Below, piece by piece: positions 55,901 through 64,000 of a DNA stretch of 64,000 nt. Each line of letters opens with the position of its first letter. The stretch's first letter is position 1. A program made the translations under genes and the position numbers. The DNA is from JAMXLO01 sp963791495. GTDB taxonomy: Bacteria > Pseudomonadota > Alphaproteobacteria > Acetobacterales > Acetobacteraceae. The DNA lies in NCBI GenBank assembly GCA_963791495.1, contig CAWBST010000013.1, positions 558,001 to 622,000 on the forward strand, in the 5' to 3' direction. The notes below the pieces were generated by a model that made no database searches, was not told the DNA's origin, and saw only the letters and a program-made list of their open reading frames with translations.

Positions 55901-57057
55901 GCGTCGCCTTCTCGGCTGACTCGGGATCGAGCGCCACAGATTTCGTCACTAACGTCGCCACGCAGACCATTTCGGGCACATTGAGCGATCCGCTCGGAAC
56001 GGGAGATGTGGTGCAGGTCTCGCTCGACAACGGCGCGACATGGCGGACCGCGACCGCAGCGGCGGGAGGTATGACCTTCTCGCTCACAGGCGTCGTCCTG
56101 ACTGGAAGCAACACGCTGCTCGCGCGGGTCGGAACGGCCGCCGGCGGGTTCAGTACGGCATTGTCGCAGGCCTATGTGCTCGATCAGGTGGCGCCCGCGG
56201 GTCCGTCGGCTCCAGACCTGACCGCGGCATCGGACAGCGGCAGGTCCAGCACGGACAACATCACCAACGCGGCCACGCCGACCTTCACCGGCACGGCGGA
56301 GGCCGGCAGCACGGTCACCTTGTTCGATGGCACGACGGTGATTGGCACCGGCGTCGCGACGGGAGGCAAATGGAGCGTCGCCGCCTCGACCCTGGCGAAC
56401 GGTGTCCACAGCCTCAGCGCCAAGGCGACGGATCTGGCGGGCAACGTGAGTGCCGCCTCGGGTGCGCTGTCGGTCACCATCGACAGAGTGGCCCCGAGTG
56501 CGCCAGTGGTCACCGGTCTCACTTCGATCCTGGGGTTGATCGCGACTCTGTCCGGTACCGCGGAGGTGGGCAGTACGGTAGCGATATCGAGCGGAACTTC
56601 GACGCTCGGTACGACGACGGTGGGCACGGGAGGAAATTGGAGCTGGAGCTTCATCAGCGCATTCTCCAACACAGTGCGCGTCCTTACCGCGGTGGCGTCA
56701 GACGTTGCGGGCAACAAGAGCGCCACGAGCGCTACCGCGCAACTTGGGATCGGCAGTGCCAACACGCTGACCAGCACGGCAGGCAACGACGTGTTCTATG
56801 GCGGAGGCGGAGGGGACACCTTCGTGTTCTCTTCGCTGTTCGGGCACGACGTCATCGCTGACTTCGCCGCCTCGGGCCTGACGCACGACAGGATCAACTT
56901 CCACGGCAACTCGGTCCTGAACAGCTTCACGAACGTGATGAGCCACGCCACGCAGGTTGGCTCCGGCGTGGTGATCAGCATGGACGCCAACGATACCTTG
57001 ACGCTCAACAACGTCAGCAGGACCAGCCTCACGGCAGCCGACTTTACGTTCGTGTGA
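52957..57057 (+). CDS. Large secreted protein: polysaccharide deacetylase-like with Ig-like repeats and RTX tail
   Basis: 1366 residues from a GTG at 52957 with a GAGGAAG ribosome binding site. There is no N-terminal signal peptide, as expected for type I secretion. Order of parts: a carbohydrate-binding-like domain (~1-170, 'ILNGAFDDWDSSELIT'); a 'HRVAIVYSDTTAALYF' domain; a deacetylase-like domain with 'AARMDMDQSQF' (~427) and the His motif 'EIGNHSYTH' (~508); an inserted beta domain of ~100 residues; the rest of the barrel ('VVWPIHDYGAAAW'); two or three Ig-like repeats ('TPTFTGTAEAGSTVTLFDGT'); and a C-terminal RTX/secretion domain ('GNDVFYGGGGGDTFVF'). It probably trims extracellular polysaccharide. 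The exporter at 61824 may secrete it. Confidence 0.88.
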   Translation: MATKPIILNGAFDDWDSSELITTPANAVPGYSLYGTVQNDTYFIGIDATSLTDLAIGAGTTIWLNTDQNTTTGYSPFGKIGAEYNVTYVNGAFYLYTGAAAQNLVSATPLTTALSPDGKSLEIAIPRSLLTPTGGAAPTNINVAGWINSVSPTTQVNFPGDYTLPEYTITDPATLLPKTATHRVAIVYSDTTAALYFRGLGDAAGAPSTAYSDLFMAAQNQARMAGVSYDVIDESQLTNINNLIGYDALIFPAMADVNTAQLPAIMSTLTSAVYNYHIGIITSGDFLTNDQTGAPLPSPYANMETLLGLARASGGNSGTVTVTANDVSNPIMSGYTAGQVIQTYTNEGYTAYQAVPGVTSDVLVNQNVTGVGTLPGVVETTTGGTNVEFSSQDLLGDSNLLSHAIQSVVLGTQPGVTLHTSRDAGIVAARMDMDQSQFPVDVSAAGGTGIYAKLIPILQQWNTQYNFVGSFYINIGDNTANTADPSTTNWAKSLPYYKAIQAMGSEIGNHSYTHLINPPTTTFTAHTVGTTAAGSIQVTLDTVPSFYGITVGMVVTGLNIGANVTLPGAAGEAGAVANTMVTAVSGNTVTLSFVPGGYGTLNNGVLGDIPAGTTLTFAVPAENTNFLEATAGEANSATNNPFTYAYEFNQSKLLEQQMLGTTIYGAAVPGAAESYATSQNILQYYPSVAATATTPGYTGYVTGGWTGIGSGYPSAFGYMSPTSTGSVYIAPNMTFDFTEIQYEGKTLAEAEADWTAQFNSIGANAAGTPIVVWPIHDYGAAAWNTTLNSPTGSPYTTQMYTDFIAQAYSAGYEFVTLEELASRLVAQQKAHIDYTTVGNAITATITPDPTAPDLGEMSLNVVNGGTQVIQNVTNWYAYNGQELFLPKNGGTFTVNLGATQDNVTHIASLPMRGDLLSVTGDGLNLSFAMVGAGDVIVDLGRTSTPTVTGATIKSQVGNVLDLSLTGLGENDVTIMFIAHVTSVAFSADSGSSATDFVTNVATQTISGTLSDPLGTGDVVQVSLDNGATWRTATAAAGGMTFSLTGVVLTGSNTLLARVGTAAGGFSTALSQAYVLDQVAPAGPSAPDLTAASDSGRSSTDNITNAATPTFTGTAEAGSTVTLFDGTTVIGTGVATGGKWSVAASTLANGVHSLSAKATDLAGNVSAASGALSVTIDRVAPSAPVVTGLTSILGLIATLSGTAEVGSTVAISSGTSTLGTTTVGTGGNWSWSFISAFSNTVRVLTAVASDVAGNKSATSATAQLGIGSANTLTSTAGNDVFYGGGGGDTFVFSSLFGHDVIADFAASGLTHDRINFHGNSVLNSFTNVMSHATQVGSGVVISMDANDTLTLNNVSRTSLTAADFTFV

Positions 57058-57213
57058 AGGCGGTGTGTACGGCGCTCTGACGAAAGGACGAACCTACCCG
57101 CGTCGTCTGATGCCGCAGGAATGCACGACTGACACCAATAGACCGGACCGTTGACTCGAGCCACCAGACGCCCGTGGGCAAATGCGAGCGGTAACCGAAT
57201 AGAGCGGCTGGTA

Positions 57214-58488
57214 TTACTCGGCGCTTCGCACTCCCGCAATTGGGCGAGGTGGTGATTCCCGGCGCAACAGAAGGGCAGTCGCGATGCCACCCGCCAGGCA
57301 GGCGATACCGCAGGTGGCGAAAGCTGCCACCCACGCTGCGAGACGTGCGGCACCGCCGAACTGATCGAGTGCGACGCCGAACAGCAGCGTTCCGGCAAAC
57401 CCGCCGCCGAAACCGATGCAGGAATAGAGCGCCATCGTCGCCCCCAGATGGCGCGGAGCCGCAACGGCAAGCACGCCCGAGGTCAGATTGGAGAAATTAC
57501 CCTGGACGATGAAGCCTGCGGCCAACGAGAGCCACACGACGGCGTCGTAAGGCAGTGCTGCGGCAAGACCGAACAAGGCGTTCACCAGCGCCGACAACAG
57601 GAATACGCCCATGGCGGTGCTGCGCAGGCCGAAACGCAGCGACAGCTCGTTGCCGAGCAGCCCTGCGGGGACGCCGAGAAAGCCGATCAGCGCGCCGATC
57701 GCCAGCATGCTCCAGCCCTGCACGGCAAGGTCGCCGTTGCCTGCCACGCAGAATGCGAGGAACACCACGATCCATTGGCGAAGGCCTGCGGTGCCCCAGA
57801 TCGTCGTCGCGTAGCCGATGATCAGGACGAGCGCATCGCGATTGCCGAGTACCGTGCGGACATCCAGCGTCGGCCGGGGGCGTCCGGCGGCGCCGGCGGT
57901 GGCCTTTGGCAGTGCTGCCCAGGCGATCGGGACACTGATGGCACCGAGGATTGCGGCCAGGATGAAGGCGTCTTGCCAGCCCCAGAGAATGCCGGTTCTG
58001 CCAAGCAGGAATGACAGCGACGTGCCGACGGTGAACGAACTGGTGTACCAGGCCGCGACGCGTGCCCGTCGTGTGCCTTCCATGCCGTCCGTGAGTGCCC
58101 GCAGCCCCGGCATGTACACGCCCGCGAGCGCGATGCCGGTGATCGCGCGCCAGCCGAGTGCCGGGAGCAGACCATCGCTCAACGCCACGCCGAGACTGGA
58201 CAGCGCGCTGAGCGCGCTCGATGCGAGAAAGATCGTTCGGGCGGGCATGCGGTCGGTGAGGCTGACCAGTGGCAGGACGCCCAGCATGTAGCCGGCGGAC
58301 ACCATTCCGGCGAGCCAGCCGCCCTGGGCGTTGGTCAACGACCAGGCCTCGATGAACTGCGGCAGAAGCGCGGGCACGATCGAGTAGCCGGCCAAGCCGA
58401 GGATTTCGGCTACGCAGACGGCGGCGATGGCGCTTGTGGCTGGGCTGGATCCTCGCTTCCGCGAGGATGACGACACGGGGCGAGGCAT
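57214..58488 (-). CDS. MFS transporter
   Basis: A 424-residue membrane protein with 12 predicted segments. 'AQGGWLAGMVSAGYMLGVLP' and 'LVSLTDRMPARTIFLASSAL' contain the motif A equivalent after helix 2. 'GVLAVAAPRHLGATMALYSC' lies in the second half. It resembles nitrate/CynX-type or sugar-like MFS permeases, but the substrate cannot be assigned. It is transcribed against the RTX gene and runs in the same direction as the AmpG-like gene upstream. Confidence 0.88.
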   Translation of the reverse strand: MPRPVSSSSRKRGSSPATSAIAAVCVAEILGLAGYSIVPALLPQFIEAWSLTNAQGGWLAGMVSAGYMLGVLPLVSLTDRMPARTIFLASSALSALSSLGVALSDGLLPALGWRAITGIALAGVYMPGLRALTDGMEGTRRARVAAWYTSSFTVGTSLSFLLGRTGILWGWQDAFILAAILGAISVPIAWAALPKATAGAAGRPRPTLDVRTVLGNRDALVLIIGYATTIWGTAGLRQWIVVFLAFCVAGNGDLAVQGWSMLAIGALIGFLGVPAGLLGNELSLRFGLRSTAMGVFLLSALVNALFGLAAALPYDAVVWLSLAAGFIVQGNFSNLTSGVLAVAAPRHLGATMALYSCIGFGGGFAGTLLFGVALDQFGGAARLAAWVAAFATCGIACLAGGIATALLLRRESPPRPIAGVRSAE

Positions 58489-58552
58489 GACGCGCGCTTC
58501 AATGAGACAGGGCTGTCGGCGGCGAACGGGAACGGCACGAGGACAACGGAAG

Positions 58553-59899
58553 CTACCGGAGTACTTCTGGTGGATAGCGCCGGAGAAGCACCAGCATCAG
58601 GCCCATGGACGGGAGGGCTGCGAACATGCAGAGCGCATAGAAGGAGACCCATCCGACCTGCGCGGCCAATACGCCCGAGGCGCCGCCGATCGTGTGCACC
58701 GCGATCGCCGCCAGGGACGACAGCAGGGCGTAGTGCGTGGCGGTGAACTCGCGCGAGCAGAGGCCGGACAGGTAGGTGATGAACGCCGCGTCGGCCATGC
58801 CCTGCGCGAACGCCTCGGTGGTCACCGTCGCGTAGAGCACGTGGTGCTCGCCCGCTGAGATGGCGAGCAGCAGATACATCGCCATCGCGATCGTCTGCGC
58901 CCAGCCGGTTCGCAGCAGTGCCCGCCCGGTGCCGAGGCGGGCGACGAGCCAGCCGCCGAGAGCGATGCCAGCCAGTGTGCCGCCGAGAGAGAACCAACCG
59001 GTTTGCGCGATCGCCTCGCGTGAGAAACCGAGGGCGCGGTAGAAGGGCGCGGTCATGATGCCGGCCATCGCCTCGCCCAACTTGAAGAGCGCGACGAAGG
59101 CGAGGATGAGCGACGCACCGCGGCGGGTCAGGAAGTCGCGTAGAGGCGCGATCACCGCGTGCGCGAGGCGGGAGGCGAAGTCCGCCGCAGTGTCGCGGCG
59201 CTCGGCCGGCGGCGGTTCCGAGGCGAGCAGCGTGATGCCAAGACCGCAGGCGATCAGGGCGGCCACACCGAGCAGCGCGACATGCCAGCCGACCGCACCG
59301 GCCGCGGAGATCACGCCGGTGGTCGCGATCAGCAGTGCGATGCGGTACCCCCAGATGTAGGCGGCCATCGCGGCGCCCTGGCGGTGTTGGGGAAAGATCT
59401 CGATGCGCCAGGCGTCCACTGCGATGTCCTGGCTGGCGGAGAGGAAGGCGACCAGGGCGGCGAGCGCGAGGGAGAGGAACGGCAGGCGGGCGGGATCGGA
59501 CAGCGCCAGCAGTGCCGCGGCGGCGGCGAGTGCCGGCTGGATCGCGGCGAGCCAGCCGCGGCGGCGGCCGAGGTGGCGCAACGGGCCGGGGGGTGGGGCG
59601 TTGTCGAGGACCGGGGCCCACAGGAACTTCAGCGAATAGGCGAGGCCGATGTTCGCGGTCAGGCCGATCAGAGCGAGCGAAACGCCACCCTCGGAGAGCC
59701 ACAGGCGGAAGGTGAAGCCGGAGAGCGGCAACGGCAGACCGGCGACGAAGCCGTAGGCGGCCATGAGCCAGAGGGCTGGGTTGGCTTGCCCCGTCCCACC
59801 GATCCCCTCCCGCGAGGGAAGGGGGCGCTGCTCTAGGGCGGCTCCCTCAGGGGACGTCGGCGTCACCTCGGCCAAGCGGCCGCTGCATCGACACCACAT
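58553..59899 (-). CDS. ampG: AmpG-like MFS permease
   Basis: Up to 448 residues. The ATG at 59899 overlaps the GNAT gene by 53 bases; a GTG at 59866 is an alternative and neither has a strong ribosome binding site. Family markers: 'YGFVAGLPLPLSGFTFRLWL', 'YSLKFLWAPVLDN', 'AFLSASQDIAVDAWRIEIFP' and 'YIWGYRIALLIATTGVI'. AmpG proteins import anhydro-muropeptides for cell wall recycling. The gene symbol is by family resemblance; a related permease of other substrates is possible. Confidence 0.85.
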   Translation of the reverse strand: MWCRCSGRLAEVTPTSPEGAALEQRPLPSREGIGGTGQANPALWLMAAYGFVAGLPLPLSGFTFRLWLSEGGVSLALIGLTANIGLAYSLKFLWAPVLDNAPPPGPLRHLGRRRGWLAAIQPALAAAAALLALSDPARLPFLSLALAALVAFLSASQDIAVDAWRIEIFPQHRQGAAMAAYIWGYRIALLIATTGVISAAGAVGWHVALLGVAALIACGLGITLLASEPPPAERRDTAADFASRLAHAVIAPLRDFLTRRGASLILAFVALFKLGEAMAGIMTAPFYRALGFSREAIAQTGWFSLGGTLAGIALGGWLVARLGTGRALLRTGWAQTIAMAMYLLLAISAGEHHVLYATVTTEAFAQGMADAAFITYLSGLCSREFTATHYALLSSLAAIAVHTIGGASGVLAAQVGWVSFYALCMFAALPSMGLMLVLLRRYPPEVLR

Positions 59900-60362
59900 C
59901 CAGCCATCGGCCGAACTTCACGCCCGCCGACCGCAGCGTGCCGGCCATCTGGAAGCCCAGGCTGGCATGCACGCCAATCGAGCCGGTGTTCTCCGAATCG
60001 CCGATCACGGCGATCATCTGACGCATCCCGCGCGCCGTGGCGTCCTCTATCAGCCGCACCACCAGCGCCTTCCCAACGCCCTGCCCGCGCACGTCCTCCC
60101 GGACGTAGACGCTGTCCTCGACGCAGAACCGGTACGCCGACCGGTCGCGGAACTGCGTATAATAGGCAAATCCCAGCACGCCAGTGGCGTCGGTGGCTAC
60201 CAGCCATGACCAGCCATGCCCGACGACCTTGGCGAACCGCTCGGTCATCTCCTCGACTGACGGCGGCACTTCTTCGAACGTGCCGGTGCCGGTCAGGACG
60301 TGGTGCGCATAGATCGACTGGGTCTCGGGAATGTCCGCCTCGGTCGCCGCCCGTATCTCCAT
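59847..60362 (-). CDS. GNAT family N-acetyltransferase
   Basis: A 171-residue acetyltransferase with a strong AGGAGAGGG ribosome binding site. It follows the phosphinothricin acetyltransferase-like pattern: 'IRAATEADIPETQSIYAHHV', 'GTGTFEEVPPSVEEM', 'SVYVREDVRGQGVGKALVVR' (the acetyl-CoA site Q/R-x-x-G-x-G/A) and 'NTGSIGVHASLGFQMAGTLR'. It acetylates an amine, perhaps an amino acid or herbicide-like compound. It sits between the amidase gene (19 bases upstream) and the AmpG-like gene in one likely operon. Confidence 0.92.
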   Translation of the reverse strand: MEIRAATEADIPETQSIYAHHVLTGTGTFEEVPPSVEEMTERFAKVVGHGWSWLVATDATGVLGFAYYTQFRDRSAYRFCVEDSVYVREDVRGQGVGKALVVRLIEDATARGMRQMIAVIGDSENTGSIGVHASLGFQMAGTLRSAGVKFGRWLDVVSMQRPLGRGDADVP

Positions 60363-60380
60363 CGCTGCCGCCCTCTCCTT

Positions 60381-61574
60381 TCAGACCGGCAGTCCAAGCA
60401 CGTCCGCCGCGTCGCAGGCAAACGCCAGGAGTCCACGATCCATCCCGGGGCCGGCAACCAGCGAAATTCCCACCGGCGCGCCGTTCACCGATCCAGCGGG
60501 CAGCGTCACCTCGGGCAGCCCGCAGAGGCCGGCGATGGCGGTCACCCCGATCGTCGCCTGACGGACCGAATTTTGCTCTGCCTGGCTTGCGGTGAGCAGT
60601 GGCGCCGGACAAGGGCTGGTCGGATAGACCAGCACGGCGCCGCCGGCCAGTATCGGCCTGACCCGCGCCTGCAGCACGCGGCGGAACGCGTGCCCCGGCG
60701 CTGCCACGGCGGCATCGGTGGCCTTGGCGGCGGCGAAGCGCTCGGCGATGCCGGGGCCGAACTTTGGCTTCGTGGCCTCGACCCAACCGCCCAGGCAAGC
60801 CCAGGCCTCCTCCGCCTGCACCGTCCGGAAGTGATCGAACATGCTGTCGACCCCCTCGGGGACCAGCCGGATGCCGACAGCCCGACCGCGCAATCTCTCG
60901 AGTTTCTCCATGACCGGGTGCAGCGCCTCCGCCACCGCCGGCTGGGCGTTGACCCAGGCCTCCTCGAGCCGGAGCAGCGGGCCATCCACCGCCTGACCGC
61001 CCCCAGGCAACAGCACCTCGCCCAGTTCGGCCAGCAACGCCGCCGCGCGGGTGAACCAGCCGCAGGTGTCGAAGCTCGGTGCCAGCGGGCAGGCTCCGGC
61101 CAGGCTGACCGAGCCGTGGCTCGGGCGGATGCCGAACAGCCCGCAGTAGCTTGCCGGGATGCGCACCGAGCCGCCGGTATCGGAGCCGAGAGCGAAATCG
61201 ACCAGGCCGGCGGCGACCGCGGCCGCCGACCCGCAGCTCGATCCGCCAGGGAACCGGTCCGGGGCCCGCGGATTGATCGGAGTGCCGTGCCAGACGTTCT
61301 CGCCGGTCAGGCCGTAGGCGAGCTCCATCGTCTTGGTCTTGCCGACCAGCCGGGCGCCCGCCTGCAGCAGAGCGGTCACCACCGGGGCGGTCGTGGTCGC
61401 GGCAAGGTGGGTGCCGGCCCAGTCCGGGTTGCCGTAGGTCGTCACGCTGCCTGCAATGTCGAACAGGTCCTTGACGGCGAAGCTGAGACCGGACAGGCGT
61501 CCGCTGGCCAGCGGGAGGCGCTCCAGGCGCGGCCCCGGTACGAAGGCGCCCACCGCGTCGTCCAATGCCACCAT
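60381..61574 (-). CDS. Amidase signature family amidase
   Basis: A 397-residue protein with the Ser-cisSer-Lys triad: Lys in 'LSFAVKDLFDIAGSVTTYGN', the Gly-Ser-rich 'RFPGGSSCGSAAAVAAGLVD', and 'ALGSDTGGSVRIPASYCGLF' with the nucleophile Ser. It hydrolyses amides. It is somewhat short for the family (usually 450-500), with a reduced C-terminal part, like indole-acetamide/AtzF-type small forms. It is the first gene of a minus-strand run with the GNAT and the AmpG-like permease. Confidence 0.92.
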   Translation of the reverse strand: MVALDDAVGAFVPGPRLERLPLASGRLSGLSFAVKDLFDIAGSVTTYGNPDWAGTHLAATTTAPVVTALLQAGARLVGKTKTMELAYGLTGENVWHGTPINPRAPDRFPGGSSCGSAAAVAAGLVDFALGSDTGGSVRIPASYCGLFGIRPSHGSVSLAGACPLAPSFDTCGWFTRAAALLAELGEVLLPGGGQAVDGPLLRLEEAWVNAQPAVAEALHPVMEKLERLRGRAVGIRLVPEGVDSMFDHFRTVQAEEAWACLGGWVEATKPKFGPGIAERFAAAKATDAAVAAPGHAFRRVLQARVRPILAGGAVLVYPTSPCPAPLLTASQAEQNSVRQATIGVTAIAGLCGLPEVTLPAGSVNGAPVGISLVAGPGMDRGLLAFACDAADVLGLPV

Positions 61575-61823
61575 CTGCTTTGTCCCCGCTCACCGAGTGT
61601 GCGATAAGCCTTTGGCCGAACGTGATTCGGCTCAGCCGCGATCGTGCCGCTGAGGATTCGTTGGTAATTTGTAGACTGTTTGAGGCATACTGCCCATTGG
61701 CCTTCCCGCCGCCGAGGATCGGATGACCGGCCGGAGGCCGCCTGGACTGGACACGCCGGGAGCGGTTCGGCGCGCACCAGGCAAACCGTCCGGTTTCGGA
61801 CATGCCTCTGAGGGGGACTGCTC

Positions 61824-64000
61824 GTGGACTTGAATGACGGCCACATCTCCGGCCCAGCCGGGCGCGGTCCTCAGTCCGTGGCTGATACGGGTGGCGGGGC
61901 GGATACCGGGGCGCCGGTCCATCTGGGCGTCGCCGAGGAGCCGCCGATCCACCCGCGCCTGCTCGCCATGATCATCGCTGGTCGCTACCACGGCCAGGAA
62001 CTCGATCCGAACCAATTCCGCGGCACGCCCGGCGACACGTCACCCGACGCCGCGTCGCTGTCCACCTGGGCGCAGAATGCCGGCATGTGGTCGCGCGCGG
62101 TGCGTCTGCGTTGGCGCCACCTGATGCGACTCCACGACACCAGCCCGGTGGTGCTGCTGTTCAATGACGGCACGGCGGGACTGCTGACCGGCGTCAACAG
62201 CGAGCACAAGGTGGTGTTCGTGAAAGACCCCACCGGTCCCTCGTCGGATCCGGCGGTTCCGGTGGACGAACTGCGGCTGAGCGAGGTGTGGACCGGCGAG
62301 GTGGTATTGCTGCGCGCCAACCGCGGCTTCGCGGAAACTGACGCGCCGTTCTCGCTGCGCTGGCTGTTCGGCCTGGTGATGCAGGAGAAGCGCTCGCTGC
62401 GCGAGATCGGCGTCGCGTCGCTGTCGCTGAGCATCCTGACCATCTTCCCGCCATTCCTGGTTATGACCGTGGTCGACAAGGTGCTGACCCACAGCTCCTA
62501 TTCGACGTTGGCACTGATCGCCGTGGTCGTCGGCATTGCCATCGTGTACGAGACGCTGCTCGGCTCCGCGCGGCGGCTCATTGTGCTGGTCGTCGGCGCC
62601 AGGATCGACGCGCGGATCAATCTGCACGTGTTCAACCGGCTGCTGCGCCTGCCGCTCGACTACTACGAGCGGCACCCGGCCGGCGAGACGATGTACAATA
62701 TCAGTCAGATCCACCGGGTGCGCGAGTTCATCACCGGCAAGCTGCTGTCGGCGTTCCTCGACCTGATGACGCTCTGTGTGCTGCTGCCATTCCTCTTCTG
62801 GCTGAACGCACCGCTGGCCTGGATCGTGCTGGCCTGCGCCTGCGTGATCACGATGATCATCTTGGTGTTCCTGAAGCCTCTTGCCGTGCTGTTCGGCCGC
62901 GTCGTGCGGGCTGAGACAGACAAACAGGCGGCGCTGGGCGAGACGGTGTTCGGCATCCGCACCGTGAAGTCCCTGGCGCTGGAGCCGCAGCGCAAGGCGT
63001 TGTGGGACGCGAGGATCGCGGAAGCCGGCAAGTGGCGCCTGGCCTACGGCAAGCTGGGCAACTGGCCGCAGACGCTGGTCACGCCGGTCGAACGCTTCAT
63101 GTGGATGGGCGCGATCCTGCTCGGTGTCTACTGGGCATTGTCGGATCACACCGGCGCGGGCGCGGGCGCACTGTTCGCCTTCATGATGCTGTCGCAGCGG
63201 GTCGCGCAGCCGCTGGTGCAGTTGGCGAGGCTCACGGACGAATACCAGGACGTGGCTGCGGCGATCGGACAGGCGGCTTACGTGCTGAACCGCCCGCTTG
63301 AGGTCGATGCCGCTTCCGGCGGGCTGCGCCCGCGCTTCGCCGGCGCGATCAGCTTCGACGATGTGTCCTTCACCTATGGCGGCACCAAGACGCCGGCGCT
63401 CGATCGGGTCACCTTCTCGATCCCCGCCGGCACGATGCTAGGCATCGTCGGGCGATCGGGCTCGGGCAAGTCGACCCTGGCCCGCCTCCTGCAAGGCATC
63501 AATCGCGACTATTCCGGCTACCTGAAGATCGACGGTGCCGACCTGCGCGAGATCAACCTGCGGCACCTGAGGCAAAGCTTCGGCGTCGTGCTGCAGGACA
63601 ACTTTCTGTTCCGTGGCTCGATCCGCGACAACATCCTCGCCGGCCGACCGGGACTGACACTCGAGGACGCGGTGCGTGCCGCGCGTCTGGCCGGCGCCGA
63701 GGAGTTCATCGAGCGCATGCCGAACGGCTACGAGACCTACATCGAGGAAGGCTCGCCCAACGTCTCGGGCGGCCAGAAGCAGCGGCTCGCGATAGCCCGG
63801 GCGCTGATCAACGACCCGCGCATCCTGATCCTCGACGAGGCCACCAGCGCGCTCGATCCGGAAAGCGAGGCGCTGGTCAACGCCAACCTGCTGCGCATCG
63901 CGCGCGGTCGGACGATGGTCATCGTGTCCCACCGGTTGTCATCGCTGACCGAGTGCGACCAGACCCTGGTGCTGGACAAGGGCCAGGTGATGGACATTGC
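61824..64000 (+). CDS. Type I secretion system ABC permease/ATPase (HlyB-like), cut at the window end
   Basis: GTG start at 61824 with AGGGGG upstream; about 725 residues are inside the window and the 3' end is not. The N-terminal ~130 residues form a peptidase C39-like domain without the catalytic Cys ('VHLGVAEEPPIHPRLLAMII', 'TSPVVLLFNDGTAGLLTGVN'), as in HlyB. Six membrane segments follow ('VVVGIAIVYETLLGSARRLI'). The ATPase has Walker A 'GRSGSGKSTLARLL', signature 'VSGGQKQRLAIAR', Walker B 'ILILDEATSALD' and H-loop 'VIVSHRLSSL'. It exports RTX proteins; the RTX-tailed protein at 52957 is the obvious candidate cargo. Confidence 0.93.
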   Translation, partial: MDLNDGHISGPAGRGPQSVADTGGGADTGAPVHLGVAEEPPIHPRLLAMIIAGRYHGQELDPNQFRGTPGDTSPDAASLSTWAQNAGMWSRAVRLRWRHLMRLHDTSPVVLLFNDGTAGLLTGVNSEHKVVFVKDPTGPSSDPAVPVDELRLSEVWTGEVVLLRANRGFAETDAPFSLRWLFGLVMQEKRSLREIGVASLSLSILTIFPPFLVMTVVDKVLTHSSYSTLALIAVVVGIAIVYETLLGSARRLIVLVVGARIDARINLHVFNRLLRLPLDYYERHPAGETMYNISQIHRVREFITGKLLSAFLDLMTLCVLLPFLFWLNAPLAWIVLACACVITMIILVFLKPLAVLFGRVVRAETDKQAALGETVFGIRTVKSLALEPQRKALWDARIAEAGKWRLAYGKLGNWPQTLVTPVERFMWMGAILLGVYWALSDHTGAGAGALFAFMMLSQRVAQPLVQLARLTDEYQDVAAAIGQAAYVLNRPLEVDAASGGLRPRFAGAISFDDVSFTYGGTKTPALDRVTFSIPAGTMLGIVGRSGSGKSTLARLLQGINRDYSGYLKIDGADLREINLRHLRQSFGVVLQDNFLFRGSIRDNILAGRPGLTLEDAVRAARLAGAEEFIERMPNGYETYIEEGSPNVSGGQKQRLAIARALINDPRILILDEATSALDPESEALVNANLLRIARGRTMVIVSHRLSSLTECDQTLVLDKGQVMDI

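Noticed and set aside
59863..61803. 646-codon minus-strand frame across the amidase and GNAT genes
   Set aside because: It is the same strand but another frame of two well-supported genes and reads as low-complexity Arg/Gly/Ala text.
62040..63149. 369-codon minus-strand frame inside the exporter gene
   Set aside because: Antisense to a complete ABC exporter sequence; Gln/His/Arg-rich with no family resemblance.

Overview
This is a GC-rich window from a Gram-negative bacterium, most probably an alphaproteobacterium. An Acetobacteraceae-like source is my inference from the overall gene style (LLM oxidoreductases, paired DUF3300/DUF2950 proteins, an RND pump, a type I secretion exporter, an AmpG-like permease). 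No rRNA, tRNA or CRISPR array was seen.

Layout. 1-17.6 kb is a metabolic stretch: the tail of a peptide/solute-binding protein; an aminotransferase-fold enzyme overlapping an APH-fold kinase; a lone tyrosine recombinase; a hydrolase, an SDR and an aldo-keto reductase; a GMC dehydrogenase with its small subunit; an LLM oxidoreductase; a glutathione transferase; a double RidA protein with an MFS transporter; an RNase Z-like hydrolase; and an HpcH/HpaI aldolase. 17.6-32.2 kb is strongly eroded accessory DNA. Pieces of IS256, IS1634 and Tn3 transposases, a recombinase, an RND adaptor, an OmpA protein and a NERD-like protein lie between functional-looking genes (LLM monooxygenase, DUF3300/DUF2950 pair, carbonic anhydrase, flavin monooxygenase). 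32.5-40.8 kb is an acyl-CoA/TPP catabolic cluster (TPP enzyme, OB-fold Zn-ribbon protein, GFA protein, thiolase-like protein, NDP-forming acyl-CoA synthetase). It is interrupted by a repeated thiolase tail, a coiled-coil gene and a compact three-gene operon (HNH endonuclease, unknown protein, minimal nucleotidyltransferase). The three-gene operon is the best candidate here for an uncharacterised system. 41.0-48.6 kb holds two OmpR-type regulators facing away from each other, one with a histidine kinase, next to an RND efflux operon. 48.6-64 kb carries small unknown proteins, a 1366-residue RTX-tailed secreted deacetylase-like protein, two MFS-type permeases, a GNAT, an amidase, and the 5' part of a type I secretion ABC exporter that could export the RTX protein.

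A repeated theme is single-base insertion or deletion in otherwise well-preserved genes (near 22851, 28577, 32841, 34785, 35290 and 44985). Each can be rescued by one base. They are either a wave of recent pseudogene formation in the accessory region or base-level errors in the assembly. Reads are needed to tell which.
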